A DNA stretch of 32,443 nucleotides, from NCBI GenBank assembly GCA_022824305.1, contig JAJEAD010000065.1, forward strand, positions 1 through 32,443, written 5' to 3'. Source of the stretch: Gammaproteobacteria bacterium (GTDB lineage: Bacteria > Pseudomonadota > Gammaproteobacteria > HK1). The position numbers and the translations under genes were made by a program. Shown here piece by piece: positions 1 to 7,918 of this stretch. The notes under the pieces were generated by a model. It saw only the letters and a list, made by a program, of their open reading frames with translations, had not been told where the DNA came from and searched no databases. Positions within the stretch are counted from its first letter, which is position 1, and each line of letters starts with the position of its first letter.

Positions 1-1178
1 GGAAGGTCTGATCTATTGATGCTGAGAGCGGATTGTCCTCGGGAGTCGCTCTGACTCTACGCTGCCAAGGCTTTTTTCGGGGTCGATTGTGTCAGCAACC
101 CCGGTTTCTCTCGATTTCCTGCGGCTACACGAGCAACGGACGCACGTTTCCTACGTCAGTCGCAACAGGCGCCTCCGGCTCATGTACAGATTGACCAGGG
201 CGCAGGCGACGACGAGGCGATGGGCATTCTTGGCCAGGCCTCGGTATCGGACCTTGGTGAATCCGAAGATGCGCTTGAGCACCAGCAGCGGATGCTCGCC
301 CTTGGCGCGGACCTTGGACTTGGTGCGGTTCCTGGCCCGTTCCGCGGCGCTCAGGGGCCGATACCGATGCCCTTTGTTGTGCGTGAAGTCCTGCGCGTAC
401 GGCGCGACGCGTCGGATGACCTCGGTCTGCCCGGTGTAGGCGGAGTCGCCCCACACCCGGGTCTCGTTGCCGTGCAACAGCGCCGGCAGCATCCGACTGT
501 CGTGCACGTTGGCAGAGCTCGCCGCCACCGAGTGAATGAGCTTGCTGCGGCTGTCGACCCCGATGTGCCCCTTCATGCCGAAGTACCACTGGTTGCCCTT
601 CCTGGTCTGGCGCATCTCCGGGTCGCGCTGGCCGTCCTTGTTCTTCGTCGAACTCGGCGCATCGATGAGCGTCGCATCGACGATGGTGCCGGTCCTCACG
701 TTCAGTCCGTTCTCCGCCAGGTATGCATTGATCAACCCAAACAGCTCCTCTCCCAGGTTATGCGCCTCCATCAGATGGCGGAACTTGCATATCGTGGTCT
801 CGTCGGGCACCGGCTCCCGGCCCAGGTCAATGCCGACAAAGTGGCGCATCGCCCGCGAGTCGTACAGCGCCTCTTCCACCGCCGGGTCCGAGAGGTTGAA
901 CCAGTGCTGCAGCAAATGAATCCTGAGCATGCGCTCCACCCCAATCGGCGGCCGACCCCGACCGCCGCCCTTCGGATAGAAGGGCTCGATCACCGCGCAA
1001 AGCCCTGACCACGGAATCACCTGCTGCATCTCGTCGAGAAACTTCTCCCGACGCGTCGGCTTGCGGAATCGCTCAAAGCCCTCTTCGGCAAGGGTGCGCT
1101 GGCGCATCAGCTCGGTCTCCCGGTCAATCGAACCACAACCTCGATCATGAACCAATCGACGAATAAATCAGAGTCTCC
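1..1178 (-). mobile_element. IS5-family insertion sequence, complete right end, left end at window edge
   Basis: The element runs from the first base of the window to 1178. Imperfect terminal inverted repeats are visible: bases 1-17 match the reverse complement of 1162-1178 at 13 of 17 positions, both beginning GGA and sharing TCTGAT. The sequence just outside the right end is TTAA (1179-1182), which fits the YTAR target duplicated by IS5-group elements. The left copy of the target would lie just before the window and cannot be seen. The element carries one transposase gene on the minus strand and short flanks. The insertion lies inside a subtilase gene. Confidence 0.8.
151..1107 (-). CDS. 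IS5-family transposase
   Basis: This is a DDE transposase of 318 residues that would catalyse cut-and-paste movement of the surrounding element. An N-terminal IS5-type domain (about residues 45-125, with the PPIGVERMLRI-like block) precedes the catalytic core. Likely acidic residues are D144 (TIVDATLID), D221 (WGDSAY) and E271 (AKGEHP). The Y-(2)-R-(3)-E-(6)-K pattern of this family is not clear-cut here. The ATG at 1107 is preferred because family proteins begin just before the RTLAEEGFERFRK segment. The reading frame stays open a further 16 codons upstream to 1155, within the terminal repeat flank. No frameshift or internal stop is seen, so the gene is probably functional. Confidence 0.9.
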   Translation of the reverse strand: MRQRTLAEEGFERFRKPTRREKFLDEMQQVIPWSGLCAVIEPFYPKGGGRGRPPIGVERMLRIHLLQHWFNLSDPAVEEALYDSRAMRHFVGIDLGREPVPDETTICKFRHLMEAHNLGEELFGLINAYLAENGLNVRTGTIVDATLIDAPSSTKNKDGQRDPEMRQTRKGNQWYFGMKGHIGVDSRSKLIHSVAASSANVHDSRMLPALLHGNETRVWGDSAYTGQTEVIRRVAPYAQDFTHNKGHRYRPLSAAERARNRTKSKVRAKGEHPLLVLKRIFGFTKVRYRGLAKNAHRLVVACALVNLYMSRRRLLRLT

Positions 1179-1181
1179 TTA

Positions 1182-2024
1182 ATGATAAGTCCGGGACACG
1201 GAACGCGAACCGCTAGCGTCATTTGTGGCTATGAACCGGGAAAGTATAAGGGAGTGGCGCCGGGTCTCCCAGTGATACCATACCGAGCGGTCAACGGTGT
1301 CGATCTAACCAGCCACCGCGTAAAGCGTGTAGCGCAGTCACTTTCCCATGCGGTACAGCATAGACTGTGCGAGGTCGTTTCCATTAGCCTGGGATGCCTG
1401 ACACATACGACTGCTTTGGGCAAGGCTGTGAACCTAGCATACGACAACGGCACCATTGTAGTCGCGGCAGCCGGACAACCAAACAAGCATATAGTCTTTC
1501 CTGCGAGGTATGGTCACTCCATCGCCGTGGGTGGGGTAACCGAGCGCGACACGGTCTACCATCGTTACGCCGATGGCCAGTCGAAGTACGTCGACGTTTG
1601 GGCCCCGGCCGACCCCGTTCCAGTCGCCAGTAGCTCACTGAACATGGACGGAGACGGTGGATTTGCACACACATACCTCACTGCAGATGGGACATCATAT
1701 GCGACAGCACACGTAGCCGGTGCCGCCGCTATGTGGCTCTCGTATCACTACGGAATCCTGGACGAAATGTATTCGGAAGGATGGCAGCGTGTGGAGGCGT
1801 TCCGCACACTCCTGAGAGAAAGCGCAGCTCCGAAGGACAGCTCTAACCAGCCATTGCAACCGCCGCAAACGCAAGATTCGGCCTCGGACTCTGACGCAGT
1901 AGGAACTCTCGACATCGAGGCTCTCTTGAACGCAGATCTGCCTCTATCGTCCGAGCTCCAGAAGCGAGCGAACCTCCCACCGCGAATGCCGGACCCGCCC
2001 GAGTCCCGGGAAAACCGACGCTAA
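1182..2024 (+). pseudogene. Subtilisin-like serine protease (S8), N-terminus removed by IS5 insertion
   Basis: This is the C-terminal 280 residues of a peptidase S8 domain. The catalytic His block GHGTRTASV (H6) and the catalytic Ser block GTSYATAHVAG (S172) are clear. The Asp block that should precede the His by some 30 or more residues is missing because the IS5 right end lies immediately upstream; the ATG at 1182 overlaps the TTAA target and is probably not a real start. The residue expected to be the oxyanion-hole Asn (AAAGN in the family) reads AAAGQ (Q99). The C-terminal 70 residues are Pro/Ser-rich and of unknown role. Base composition is lower in G+C than in the chromosomal genes to the right. 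Target proteins are unknown. The rest of the gene should lie to the left of the window. Confidence 0.8.
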
Positions 2025-2099
2025 ATGGCTGAGCGCAAATGCAGATCAGTAGGAGGTTCGGGCGGCATTCGACGGTCATTGCAGTTGCCAGACTGAACG

Positions 2100-3272
2100 A
2101 TGAACGTCGAGGAGGCCGCCCGAATGAGTCACAGTGTACTGGAGATGAGTCGAGGGGTAAGGCGGAGACTGGAGGGCGTGGTGCGCAGAAGTCCGGAGAA
2201 GGACTACGCGCGACGGGCGTTGGCGCTGCTGCAGTTGTGGGAGACGGGGGGCAATGTGGGCGAAGTGGCCCAGCGACTGCGTGCGGCGCGCTCATCGGTG
2301 CATCGATGGCGGTCACTGTATGAGCGCTACGGAGAAGCGGGGCTTCGTTCCCAGGCCCGGGGCCGCAGGGATTGGAAGGCCACCCAGGAAGTGCTCTCGG
2401 TGCTCGAAGCGGTGGTGAGGCAGGACCCGCGAGAGCTGGGCTACTTGCGTTCGCGGTGGAGTTCGCAGTTGCTGGCCATCGAGTTGGCGAACCGAAGTGG
2501 TGTGCAGGTCCATGCGACAACGGTGCGGCGGTGGCTGGCGAAGCTGCGCTTTGGGTACCGTCGGGCTCGTCCCACCACCCTGCGACGGGACCCGAGGAAA
2601 GCCGAACGCCTGGCCGCGATCGAGGCAGCGTTATCGAAGAACGACCCGCACACGGAAGTGTTCTACGTCGATGAGGCCGATGTGGACCTCAATCCTCGCA
2701 TCGGGTCAAGCTGGATGCGCTGCGGCGAACAAACCACGGTCCCGACTCCGGGGCAGAATCAAAAGCACTACATCGCTGGCGCCCTGCATGCTCACACCGG
2801 CCGAGTGGTCTGGGTCGAACATCACCGAAAGACCTCGACGCTGTTCCTGAAGCTGCTCGAACACCTTCGTCGCACGTATCGCCGGGCCCGGACCATCGTG
2901 CTCATCCTCGACAACTACGTGATCCACAAGAGCCGAGTGACACGGCGCTGGTTGGAGCAAAACCCGAAGTTCCAGCTTCTGTTCCAGCCTACCTATTGCC
3001 CCTGGGTCAATGTCATCGAGAGGCTCTGGAAGGCCATGCATGACACCGTGACCCGAAACCATCGCTGCCGTTCCATGTACGAACTCTGTCAGTCCGTCGT
3101 CCGATTCCTCCACGTGGCCCAGCCCTTCCCCGGCAACGGCCACGGTGTAGCACATTTCGGATTAATGGCATGGACTCCTCCCGCCCTCCTACTGGGGCAG
3201 AATCCGCCGCGATTGAGTACCGAGACAGTGACAGGAGGAGCTCAGGATGAATGCAAAGACCATTGCGATTGA
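2100..3272 (+). CDS. IS630-family transposase with chimeric C-terminus
   Basis: The encoded protein has N-terminal helix-turn-helix regions (about residues 38-85 and 97-150) and an IS630/Tc1-type DDE core: D191 in FYVDEADVD, D271 in LILDNYVIHKS and E307 in NVIERLW. The D-to-E spacing of 36 is typical. Genuine family sequence seems to end near residue 354 (PFPGNGHGVAHFG). The following roughly 36 residues are read from the left end and leader of the IS1111-group element that begins near 3163, so the frame overlaps the next transposase by 26 nt. The start may be the ATG at 2100 or a later one at 2124. IS630 elements duplicate TA, but no convincing terminal repeats were found, so the element boundaries are not given. 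Activity is uncertain. Confidence 0.85.
   Translation: MNVEEAARMSHSVLEMSRGVRRRLEGVVRRSPEKDYARRALALLQLWETGGNVGEVAQRLRAARSSVHRWRSLYERYGEAGLRSQARGRRDWKATQEVLSVLEAVVRQDPRELGYLRSRWSSQLLAIELANRSGVQVHATTVRRWLAKLRFGYRRARPTTLRRDPRKAERLAAIEAALSKNDPHTEVFYVDEADVDLNPRIGSSWMRCGEQTTVPTPGQNQKHYIAGALHAHTGRVVWVEHHRKTSTLFLKLLEHLRRTYRRARTIVLILDNYVIHKSRVTRRWLEQNPKFQLLFQPTYCPWVNVIERLWKAMHDTVTRNHRCRSMYELCQSVVRFLHVAQPFPGNGHGVAHFGLMAWTPPALLLGQNPPRLSTETVTGGAQDECKDHCD
3170..3184 (+). repeat. Left subterminal inverted repeat of the first IS1111-group element
   Basis: ATGGACTCCTCCCGC is an exact reverse complement of 4541-4555. It lies 62 bases before the transposase start. Confidence 0.9.
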
Positions 3273-4305
3273 CTTGGCGAAGAACGTCTTCGAGGTTGCC
3301 GTGGCCGACAGGGGTGGACGGGTAGAGCAACGTCGGCGGCTGTCTCGCAGGCAGCTCGTCCGGTTCCTCGGTACGCACGACCCCGCCTACGTGGTGATGG
3401 AGGCCTGCGGAAGCGCTCATCACTGGGCGCGTGTGGCCGTGCGTCACGGTCATCAGGTCGGGCTCCTGCCGATGCAGTACGTACGCCCCTATCGGCGGCG
3501 GAACAAGACCGACCGCGCCGACACCAACGCCATCCTCGAGGCCGCGCGAGCGCCGGACATTACCCCGGTGCCGGTGAAGACTCCCGAGCACCAGGCGCTG
3601 CAAGGGCTGCATCGAATCCGTGCCCAGTGGATGAGAACCCGCCAGGCGCGAATCAACCTGATGCGCGGTCTGCTGCGCGAGCTCGGGATTGTAATTCCAC
3701 AAGGGGCAAGAACGGCGTTGTCCCGGATTCCAGAGCTGGTCGAAGATGCCGAGGCCGAGATCCCCGGCACGATGCGCACACTGCTGTTCGAGGTGCTTGC
3801 AGAAGTGCGGGACCTGGAACAGCGCATCGCCGGGATCGAGCGTGAGCTTCAGCGCTACGCCCGCCCCGAGTCCGATGCCCGGCACTTGATGCAGGTGCCC
3901 GGAGTGGGACTGCTCACCGCGACCGCGATGGTCGCCGCAGTGCCGGACCCGTCGCTGTTTCGTAACGCCCGGCACTTCGCGTCGTGGCTGGGGCTGACAC
4001 CGCGTGAATCGAGCAGCGGTCAGCGACGACGTCTAGGCGGCATCTCCAAGCGCGGGAACACGTACCTGCGAACGTTGCTCATTCATGGGGCGCGGGCGGT
4101 GCTCAACCGCGCGAAGATGCAAGCAAAGGGAGACCCGTCGCCGCTCAATCACCGGCAGCGGTGGGTGCTCGCCCTCGAGGCCCGCAACGGACACAACCGG
4201 GCCGCGGTGGCGCTTGCCAACCGGCTGGCCCGCGTGGTCTGGGCGGTATGGCACCATCGCCGAGCGTTCGACGCCGAATGGATACCAGCGACCGCTGACC
4301 GCTGA
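3247..4305 (+). CDS. IS110-family (IS1111 group) transposase/recombinase
   Basis: This is a full-length 352-residue DEDD recombinase. The N-terminal RuvC-like domain shows D9 (AIDLAKN), E52 (VVMEACGSAHHW), D89 and D92 (KTDRAD). The C-terminal Tnp domain begins around residue 210 with an HhH-like segment (MQVPGVGLLTATAM) and contains the SSGQRR and GISKRGNTYLR blocks, in which a conserved Ser acts as the nucleophile in this family. A strong Shine-Dalgarno sequence AGGAGG at 3234-3239 fixes the ATG at 3247. All catalytic residues are present and the frame is open, so the gene is probably active. By family knowledge it acts together with a guide RNA encoded in the element to choose its target. 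Confidence 0.93.
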   Translation: MNAKTIAIDLAKNVFEVAVADRGGRVEQRRRLSRRQLVRFLGTHDPAYVVMEACGSAHHWARVAVRHGHQVGLLPMQYVRPYRRRNKTDRADTNAILEAARAPDITPVPVKTPEHQALQGLHRIRAQWMRTRQARINLMRGLLRELGIVIPQGARTALSRIPELVEDAEAEIPGTMRTLLFEVLAEVRDLEQRIAGIERELQRYARPESDARHLMQVPGVGLLTATAMVAAVPDPSLFRNARHFASWLGLTPRESSSGQRRRLGGISKRGNTYLRTLLIHGARAVLNRAKMQAKGDPSPLNHRQRWVLALEARNGHNRAAVALANRLARVVWAVWHHRRAFDAEWIPATADR

Positions 4306-4540
4306 AACGATAAAGTTCTCCACCAGATTGCGCAGAGACGATCAGACGGATGGCGAAAGAGGTCGGACCCGCAGCGGACAAGGTCGATAAATAGGATGGC
4401 ACCTCAGATGTCGCCCAGATCAATTGACAGCCAGTGCGCGGAAACCATCGTGGCCACGGGGATCACCCCCGAAATCAAAGGCCGGATATACAACCGCAAT
4501 CGCACCTCTCGTCCGTTCCGTCAGAATCGTCTCCGCCAAT
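4306..4540 (+). ncRNA. Candidate seekRNA/bridge-RNA region of the first IS1111-group element
   Basis: This noncoding tail of 235 nt lies between the transposase stop and the right subterminal repeat. In IS1111-group elements the guide RNA that selects target and donor DNA is encoded in this right-end noncoding region. The block TTGCG (4328-4332), AGACGAT (4336-4342) and AGGTCGGACC (4360-4369) recurs in the same order and at nearly the same distance from the stop codon in the other IS1111-group element (from 7934), although the two elements have different repeats and diverged proteins. This is compatible with a conserved RNA fold. Exact RNA ends cannot be read from sequence alone. Confidence 0.45.
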
Positions 4541-4555
4541 GCGGGAGGAGTCCAT
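4541..4555 (+). repeat. Right subterminal inverted repeat of the first IS1111-group element
   Basis: GCGGGAGGAGTCCAT is the exact reverse complement of 3170-3184. Confidence 0.9.
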
Positions 4556-4624
4556 ATACAGCTATTTAGTTGCCAGAGGGTAGATGCAGTACCGCCAAGG
4601 CGTAGTCCCGAGAGTTACTTACAC

Positions 4625-4647
4625 GGAAGTACATAAAGCGTACTTTC
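4625..4647. promoter_or_regulatory. Inverted repeat upstream of the pentapeptide-repeat gene
   Basis: AAGTAC (4627-4632) and GTACTT (4640-4645) form a perfect 6-bp inverted repeat with a 7-nt spacer. It extends imperfectly to GGAAGTAC and GTACTTTCC. It lies about 70 nt before the TTG start of the next gene, in the roughly 150-nt gap between the IS1111 right end and that gene. It could be an operator or a hairpin in the leader. No protein can be assigned to it. Confidence 0.35.
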
Positions 4648-4712
4648 CAGGTACACCGGACTTTCCCGCGTGGCAAGTATGACGGGTTGTCCTCAAGAGC
4701 GATGGTGCCACC

Positions 4713-6695
4713 TTGAGCGTCACTTTACGGAATGTAGCCGGAGGTAGTCGGCAGGACCGCTTGGTGGCACTTGCGGAATCAGTCAACGAGACTGGTCGCA
4801 TGGTGCGTGTTAATGGGTCACTGACTCTGATTGGCGCACTCTATCTCACGCTGACACTACTTTCTGCACGGGATGTGAACCTGTTTCGAAATGCGGTGGT
4901 TACTCTACCGCAGCTCGAGACCGGTATCTCACTTGAGTTGAGCTATCTATTCGCTCCTATCGTGTTCCTATATCTTCACTTGCAGACTCTGTATCTGATG
5001 GCAGTGCTGGTACGTAAGGTGCGCACGTACAACCTAGTGCTCGCACAAACGTTCGACGGTAGCAGAAAGGCCAACACGGAGTATACAGGTTGGTTGTCCG
5101 CAGTTAGTCTTGTGCAGGGTATGTTGGGAGGAAATACACTCGCCGCCAACGCAAGAGTTCTGACTTGGCTGGGCATTGTCGGGATTCCTCTTTTGCTTCT
5201 ATTCCTGATGGATGTCTCGTTTCTGCGGTATCAGGCCCCTTGGATTTCCGCTATTCAGCATGTTTGTTTTTCCGCCGATCTTGCATGTGTGTGGATATTC
5301 TGGCGACAAATTGCTACCGACAGTGAACAATCGCGCGTTGATGGACTGCGGCGACTTGTCGTAGTAGTGAGGGCGACAGGAAGACCACTTGCAATTGCAT
5401 TATCGGTTGGTTTGATTGCAATACTGTGGCTCTTTGCCTGGCCAAAGTCCTACTACCACGAGTTCGCTGAGGTCGTATCTAGTGGACAAGTCGAAATTGG
5501 AAGTTCGCACCGCAAGTACGGAGAGATGAGAATTCCGCACTTCAATCTCTTTGATGATGTGTTGTGCAAGGTCTCGCCGTGGAGGCGCTCTTGCCGCACA
5601 TTGGAGGTGCGTGGAGCGATGCTTGTGCGGTTGCGTGGACACGGGGAGCCTACGAGCCTTCCCGGGGTATTTTACGATGACGAGGTTGAGTACTATCGGG
5701 GAATCTACGGATTGCAACTGGAAGGGCGACATTTGCGGTACTGTGACTTGGAGAAGGCCCACCTTCCTGCAGCCCGGCTTGCAGGCGCGGATTTGCGCGG
5801 TGCAAAGCTGCTACGGGCCAAACTATACGGCGCGGATTTGAGCGATGCAGACCTGAGAAGCGTGAACTTTAGATGGGCCATGCTTGAGAACGCTGATCTT
5901 GTGCGTAGTAATCTTGCAAACGCCGACATGAGAGGGGGGCATATCGGAGGAGCGAATCTGAGCGACGCGGACATGGAAGGGGCGGACTTGAGAACGACGG
6001 AGTTGAACAACGCAGTCATGAGAGGGTCCATACTTATCGGTGCGGACTTGTTCAGGGCGAAATTGGACCATACGGATCTTAGTGGAGCCCAGCTTGACAA
6101 TGCGGAACTGACACGTGCCACACTTGTGAAAGCCAACTTGACCGGAGCGAGGATGGACGGCGCAAACGTCAGTGGAGCGGTGCTGGAAGGTGCTAACTTG
6201 AGGAGGGCCAGTCTGCGCGGGGCGACTTTGTTCAGGGCTAGGTTGCATGATGCAAACCTCAGTTGGGCCAAACTGGACAAGGCGAATCTGAGGGCCGCGG
6301 AGTTGGGGAATGCGGAATTGTCCGAAGCAGAGCTGAACGACGTGGACTTGCGGAGTGCGGTGTTGTCGAGTGCAAATCTGAGGAAGGCGGAGCTAAGAAA
6401 CGCGGAGCTATCTCTCGCAGACCTGTACGACGCGAACCTGAGGGATGCTGACTTGAGGGGCGCCAGCTTGAGGGAAACGGATTTAAGGGGCGCGGACTTG
6501 AGGGACTCGGACTTGAGGGATGCGGACTTGAGGGATGCGGACTTGAGAGGCGCGGACTTGAGAGGCGCGGATTTGGGGGATGCTGACTTGAGGGGTGCGA
6601 ACGTGAGTGGGGCCAGGTTGCATGGCGTAGAGCTGAAAGGGGCTGACCTTCGTGGCGCCGCCTTACCTCTGGAATTTGACTTCAATGCGGAGTGA
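4713..6695 (+). CDS. Multi-pass membrane protein with long pentapeptide-repeat domain
   Basis: The 660-residue protein has two parts. Residues 1-250 contain about five hydrophobic membrane segments (near 35-52, 76-100, 152-171, 178-198 and 226-244). Residues 250-335 are a soluble linker. Residues 336-650 are almost uninterrupted A(D/N)Lxx pentapeptides, roughly 60 units, which fold in known family members as a right-handed quadrilateral beta-helix. The last 60 residues are the most regular (ADLRG/ADLRD units). The start is uncertain: TTG at 4713 gives the longest frame and lacks a clear Shine-Dalgarno sequence, while ATG at 4800 would still keep the first membrane segment. Codon use is less GC-rich than in the chromosomal genes. 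Pentapeptide proteins can mimic DNA or act as protein scaffolds; the function here is unknown. IS1111-group elements flank it on both sides. Confidence 0.85.
   Translation: MSVTLRNVAGGSRQDRLVALAESVNETGRMVRVNGSLTLIGALYLTLTLLSARDVNLFRNAVVTLPQLETGISLELSYLFAPIVFLYLHLQTLYLMAVLVRKVRTYNLVLAQTFDGSRKANTEYTGWLSAVSLVQGMLGGNTLAANARVLTWLGIVGIPLLLLFLMDVSFLRYQAPWISAIQHVCFSADLACVWIFWRQIATDSEQSRVDGLRRLVVVVRATGRPLAIALSVGLIAILWLFAWPKSYYHEFAEVVSSGQVEIGSSHRKYGEMRIPHFNLFDDVLCKVSPWRRSCRTLEVRGAMLVRLRGHGEPTSLPGVFYDDEVEYYRGIYGLQLEGRHLRYCDLEKAHLPAARLAGADLRGAKLLRAKLYGADLSDADLRSVNFRWAMLENADLVRSNLANADMRGGHIGGANLSDADMEGADLRTTELNNAVMRGSILIGADLFRAKLDHTDLSGAQLDNAELTRATLVKANLTGARMDGANVSGAVLEGANLRRASLRGATLFRARLHDANLSWAKLDKANLRAAELGNAELSEAELNDVDLRSAVLSSANLRKAELRNAELSLADLYDANLRDADLRGASLRETDLRGADLRDSDLRDADLRDADLRGADLRGADLGDADLRGANVSGARLHGVELKGADLRGAALPLEFDFNAE
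6424..6600 (+). repeat. 15-bp tandem repeats coding for regular pentapeptides
   Basis: The 3' part of the pentapeptide-repeat gene is made of near-identical 15-bp units such as GATGCGGACTTGAGG and GGCGCGGACTTGAGA, each coding for one pentapeptide. Adjacent units at about 6510-6570 are identical or differ by one base, whereas units further 5' share the amino-acid pattern but not the DNA sequence. This points to recent unit duplication at this end. Confidence 0.8.
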
Positions 6696-6837
6696 CGAAC
6701 GATTGCATCCATGTTGAGATAACGGCGGTATAGACGAAGAAACAAGGACGTGAAGCGGGCCACGACCTGGGAGTAGTTTTAAGTTGCGAAGCTTCAAGTG
6801 ATCAGGAGGATTGCCGCGGCCCGACGCAAGTAATGGG

Positions 6838-6852
6838 ATGGACGGCTGTCCT
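6838..6852 (+). repeat. Left subterminal inverted repeat of the second IS1111-group element
   Basis: ATGGACGGCTGTCCT pairs with 8128-8142 with a single mismatch. Confidence 0.85.
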
Positions 6853-6902
6853 TCCTTTGTTCCAGGCTTGGGGGCCTGAACGCAGCGTGAAGGAGACGCA
6901 CC

Positions 6903-7918
6903 ATGACCATCGAGACCCTCGGCATCGGCCTCGCCAAGAACGTGTTCCAACTCCACGGCGTCAACCGAGCCGGTCGCCTCGTGCTCACTCGCCGTGTCAA
7001 GCGCCATCAACTGCTCCCGGCCATTTCCCGGGTCGAGCCGTGCACCATCGCCATCGAAGCGTGCACCGGCGCGTTCTACTGGCAGCGCAAGTTCGAGGAG
7101 TTCGGTCACCAGGTGAAGATTGTCAGTCCGCAGTACGTCAAGCCGTTCGTTCGTCGACAGAAGACCGACAGCAACGATGCCGAGGCGATCTGCACCGCCG
7201 CGCGCCAGGCGCACATGCGCTTCGTGCCGAGGAAGACAGTGGAACAGCAAGATATCCAGGCGCTGCACCGAGCTCGGCAACGCCTGGTTGGTCACCGTAC
7301 GGCCGTGGTCAATCAGATCCGCGGACTGCCGCTCGACCGGGGCATTGCCTTCCCCAAGAGCATCACTCGAGCGCGCCGGATCATTCCGGGCATCCTCGAA
7401 GACGCGGATAATGAGCTGACGGACTTGGCCCGCGAGGCGATCGGGGAACTTCTTACCTGTTCCGGGACCTGGATCGGCGGATCGCGAGCTTCGACAAGAA
7501 GATTGACCGCGTGTTCCGTTCCTCCGAGGCCTGCCAGCGAATTGCGCGTATCAAGGGCGTGGGCCCGATGACCGGCACCGCGATTGTCGCCGCGATCGGT
7601 GATGGCACAGAGTTCAAGAACGGACGTCACCTGGCTGCATGGGTCGGGCTCGTCCCCCGCCAGCATTCCAGCGGCCAGCGTACCGTTTTGATGGGCATCT
7701 CCAAGCGTGGCAGTCAGGACCTGAGGACCCTGCTTGTGCACGGTGCCCGCGCGGTCGTGCGGAGCGCGTGGAGAAAAACGGACCCGTTCAATGTCTGGGT
7801 CAACCAGCTTCATCAGCGGCGTGGATTCAACCGGGCCACGGTTGCTGTCGCCAACAAGAACGCACGGATTATCTGGGCCGTGCTTCGAAGTGGCGAGGTG
7901 TACCACGCTGCGCGTTGA
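6903..7918 (+). pseudogene. IS110-family transposase, frameshifted and missing first catalytic Asp
   Basis: The first frame (6903 to about 7451) gives the RuvC-like half: E52, D89 and D92 are present, but the first acidic residue is lost. Codon 9 is GGC (Gly, at 6927-6929) in LGIGLAKN, where the family has Asp. At about 7449-7457 the homologous frame changes: the correct sequence continues in another frame as LFRDLDRRIASFDKK, then through the HhH segment (IKGVGPMTGTAIV), SSGQR and GISKRGSQDLR to the stop at 7918. Undisturbed length would be about 338 residues. An AAGGAG Shine-Dalgarno sequence precedes the ATG. With two independent lesions this copy should be inactive. Confidence 0.85.

Larger units (their letters stand above)
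3163..4558 (+). mobile_element. IS110-family element, IS1111 group, apparently intact
   Basis: A perfect 15-bp inverted repeat, ATGGACTCCTCCCGC at 3170-3184 and its complement at 4541-4555, flanks a complete transposase gene. IS1111-group elements have subterminal rather than terminal repeats, with about 7 bp outside the left copy and about 3 bp outside the right copy; the ends given here apply that rule. Support comes from the second IS1111-group element in the window, which has the same TAATGG sequence just outside its left repeat and CCATA running across its right repeat edge. The left end lies in the 3' end of an IS630 transposase gene. A 235-nt noncoding tail follows the gene. Confidence 0.85.

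Noticed and set aside
2025..3170. Terminal inverted repeats of the IS630 element
   Set aside because: Only a short AAATG-centred match between both sides was found, too weak to define ends.
2083..4577. Direct repeat AGTTGCCAGA at 2083-2092 and 4568-4577
   Set aside because: A 10-bp match at positions not fitting a target duplication of either IS630 or IS1111-group elements; may be chance.
6424..6600. CRISPR-like array
   Set aside because: The repeats are contiguous 15-bp coding units without spacers inside the pentapeptide gene.
7445..7460. Programmed frameshift in the second IS110-family transposase
   Set aside because: IS110-family elements are not known to use one, no slippery run is present, and the gene also lacks a catalytic Asp.
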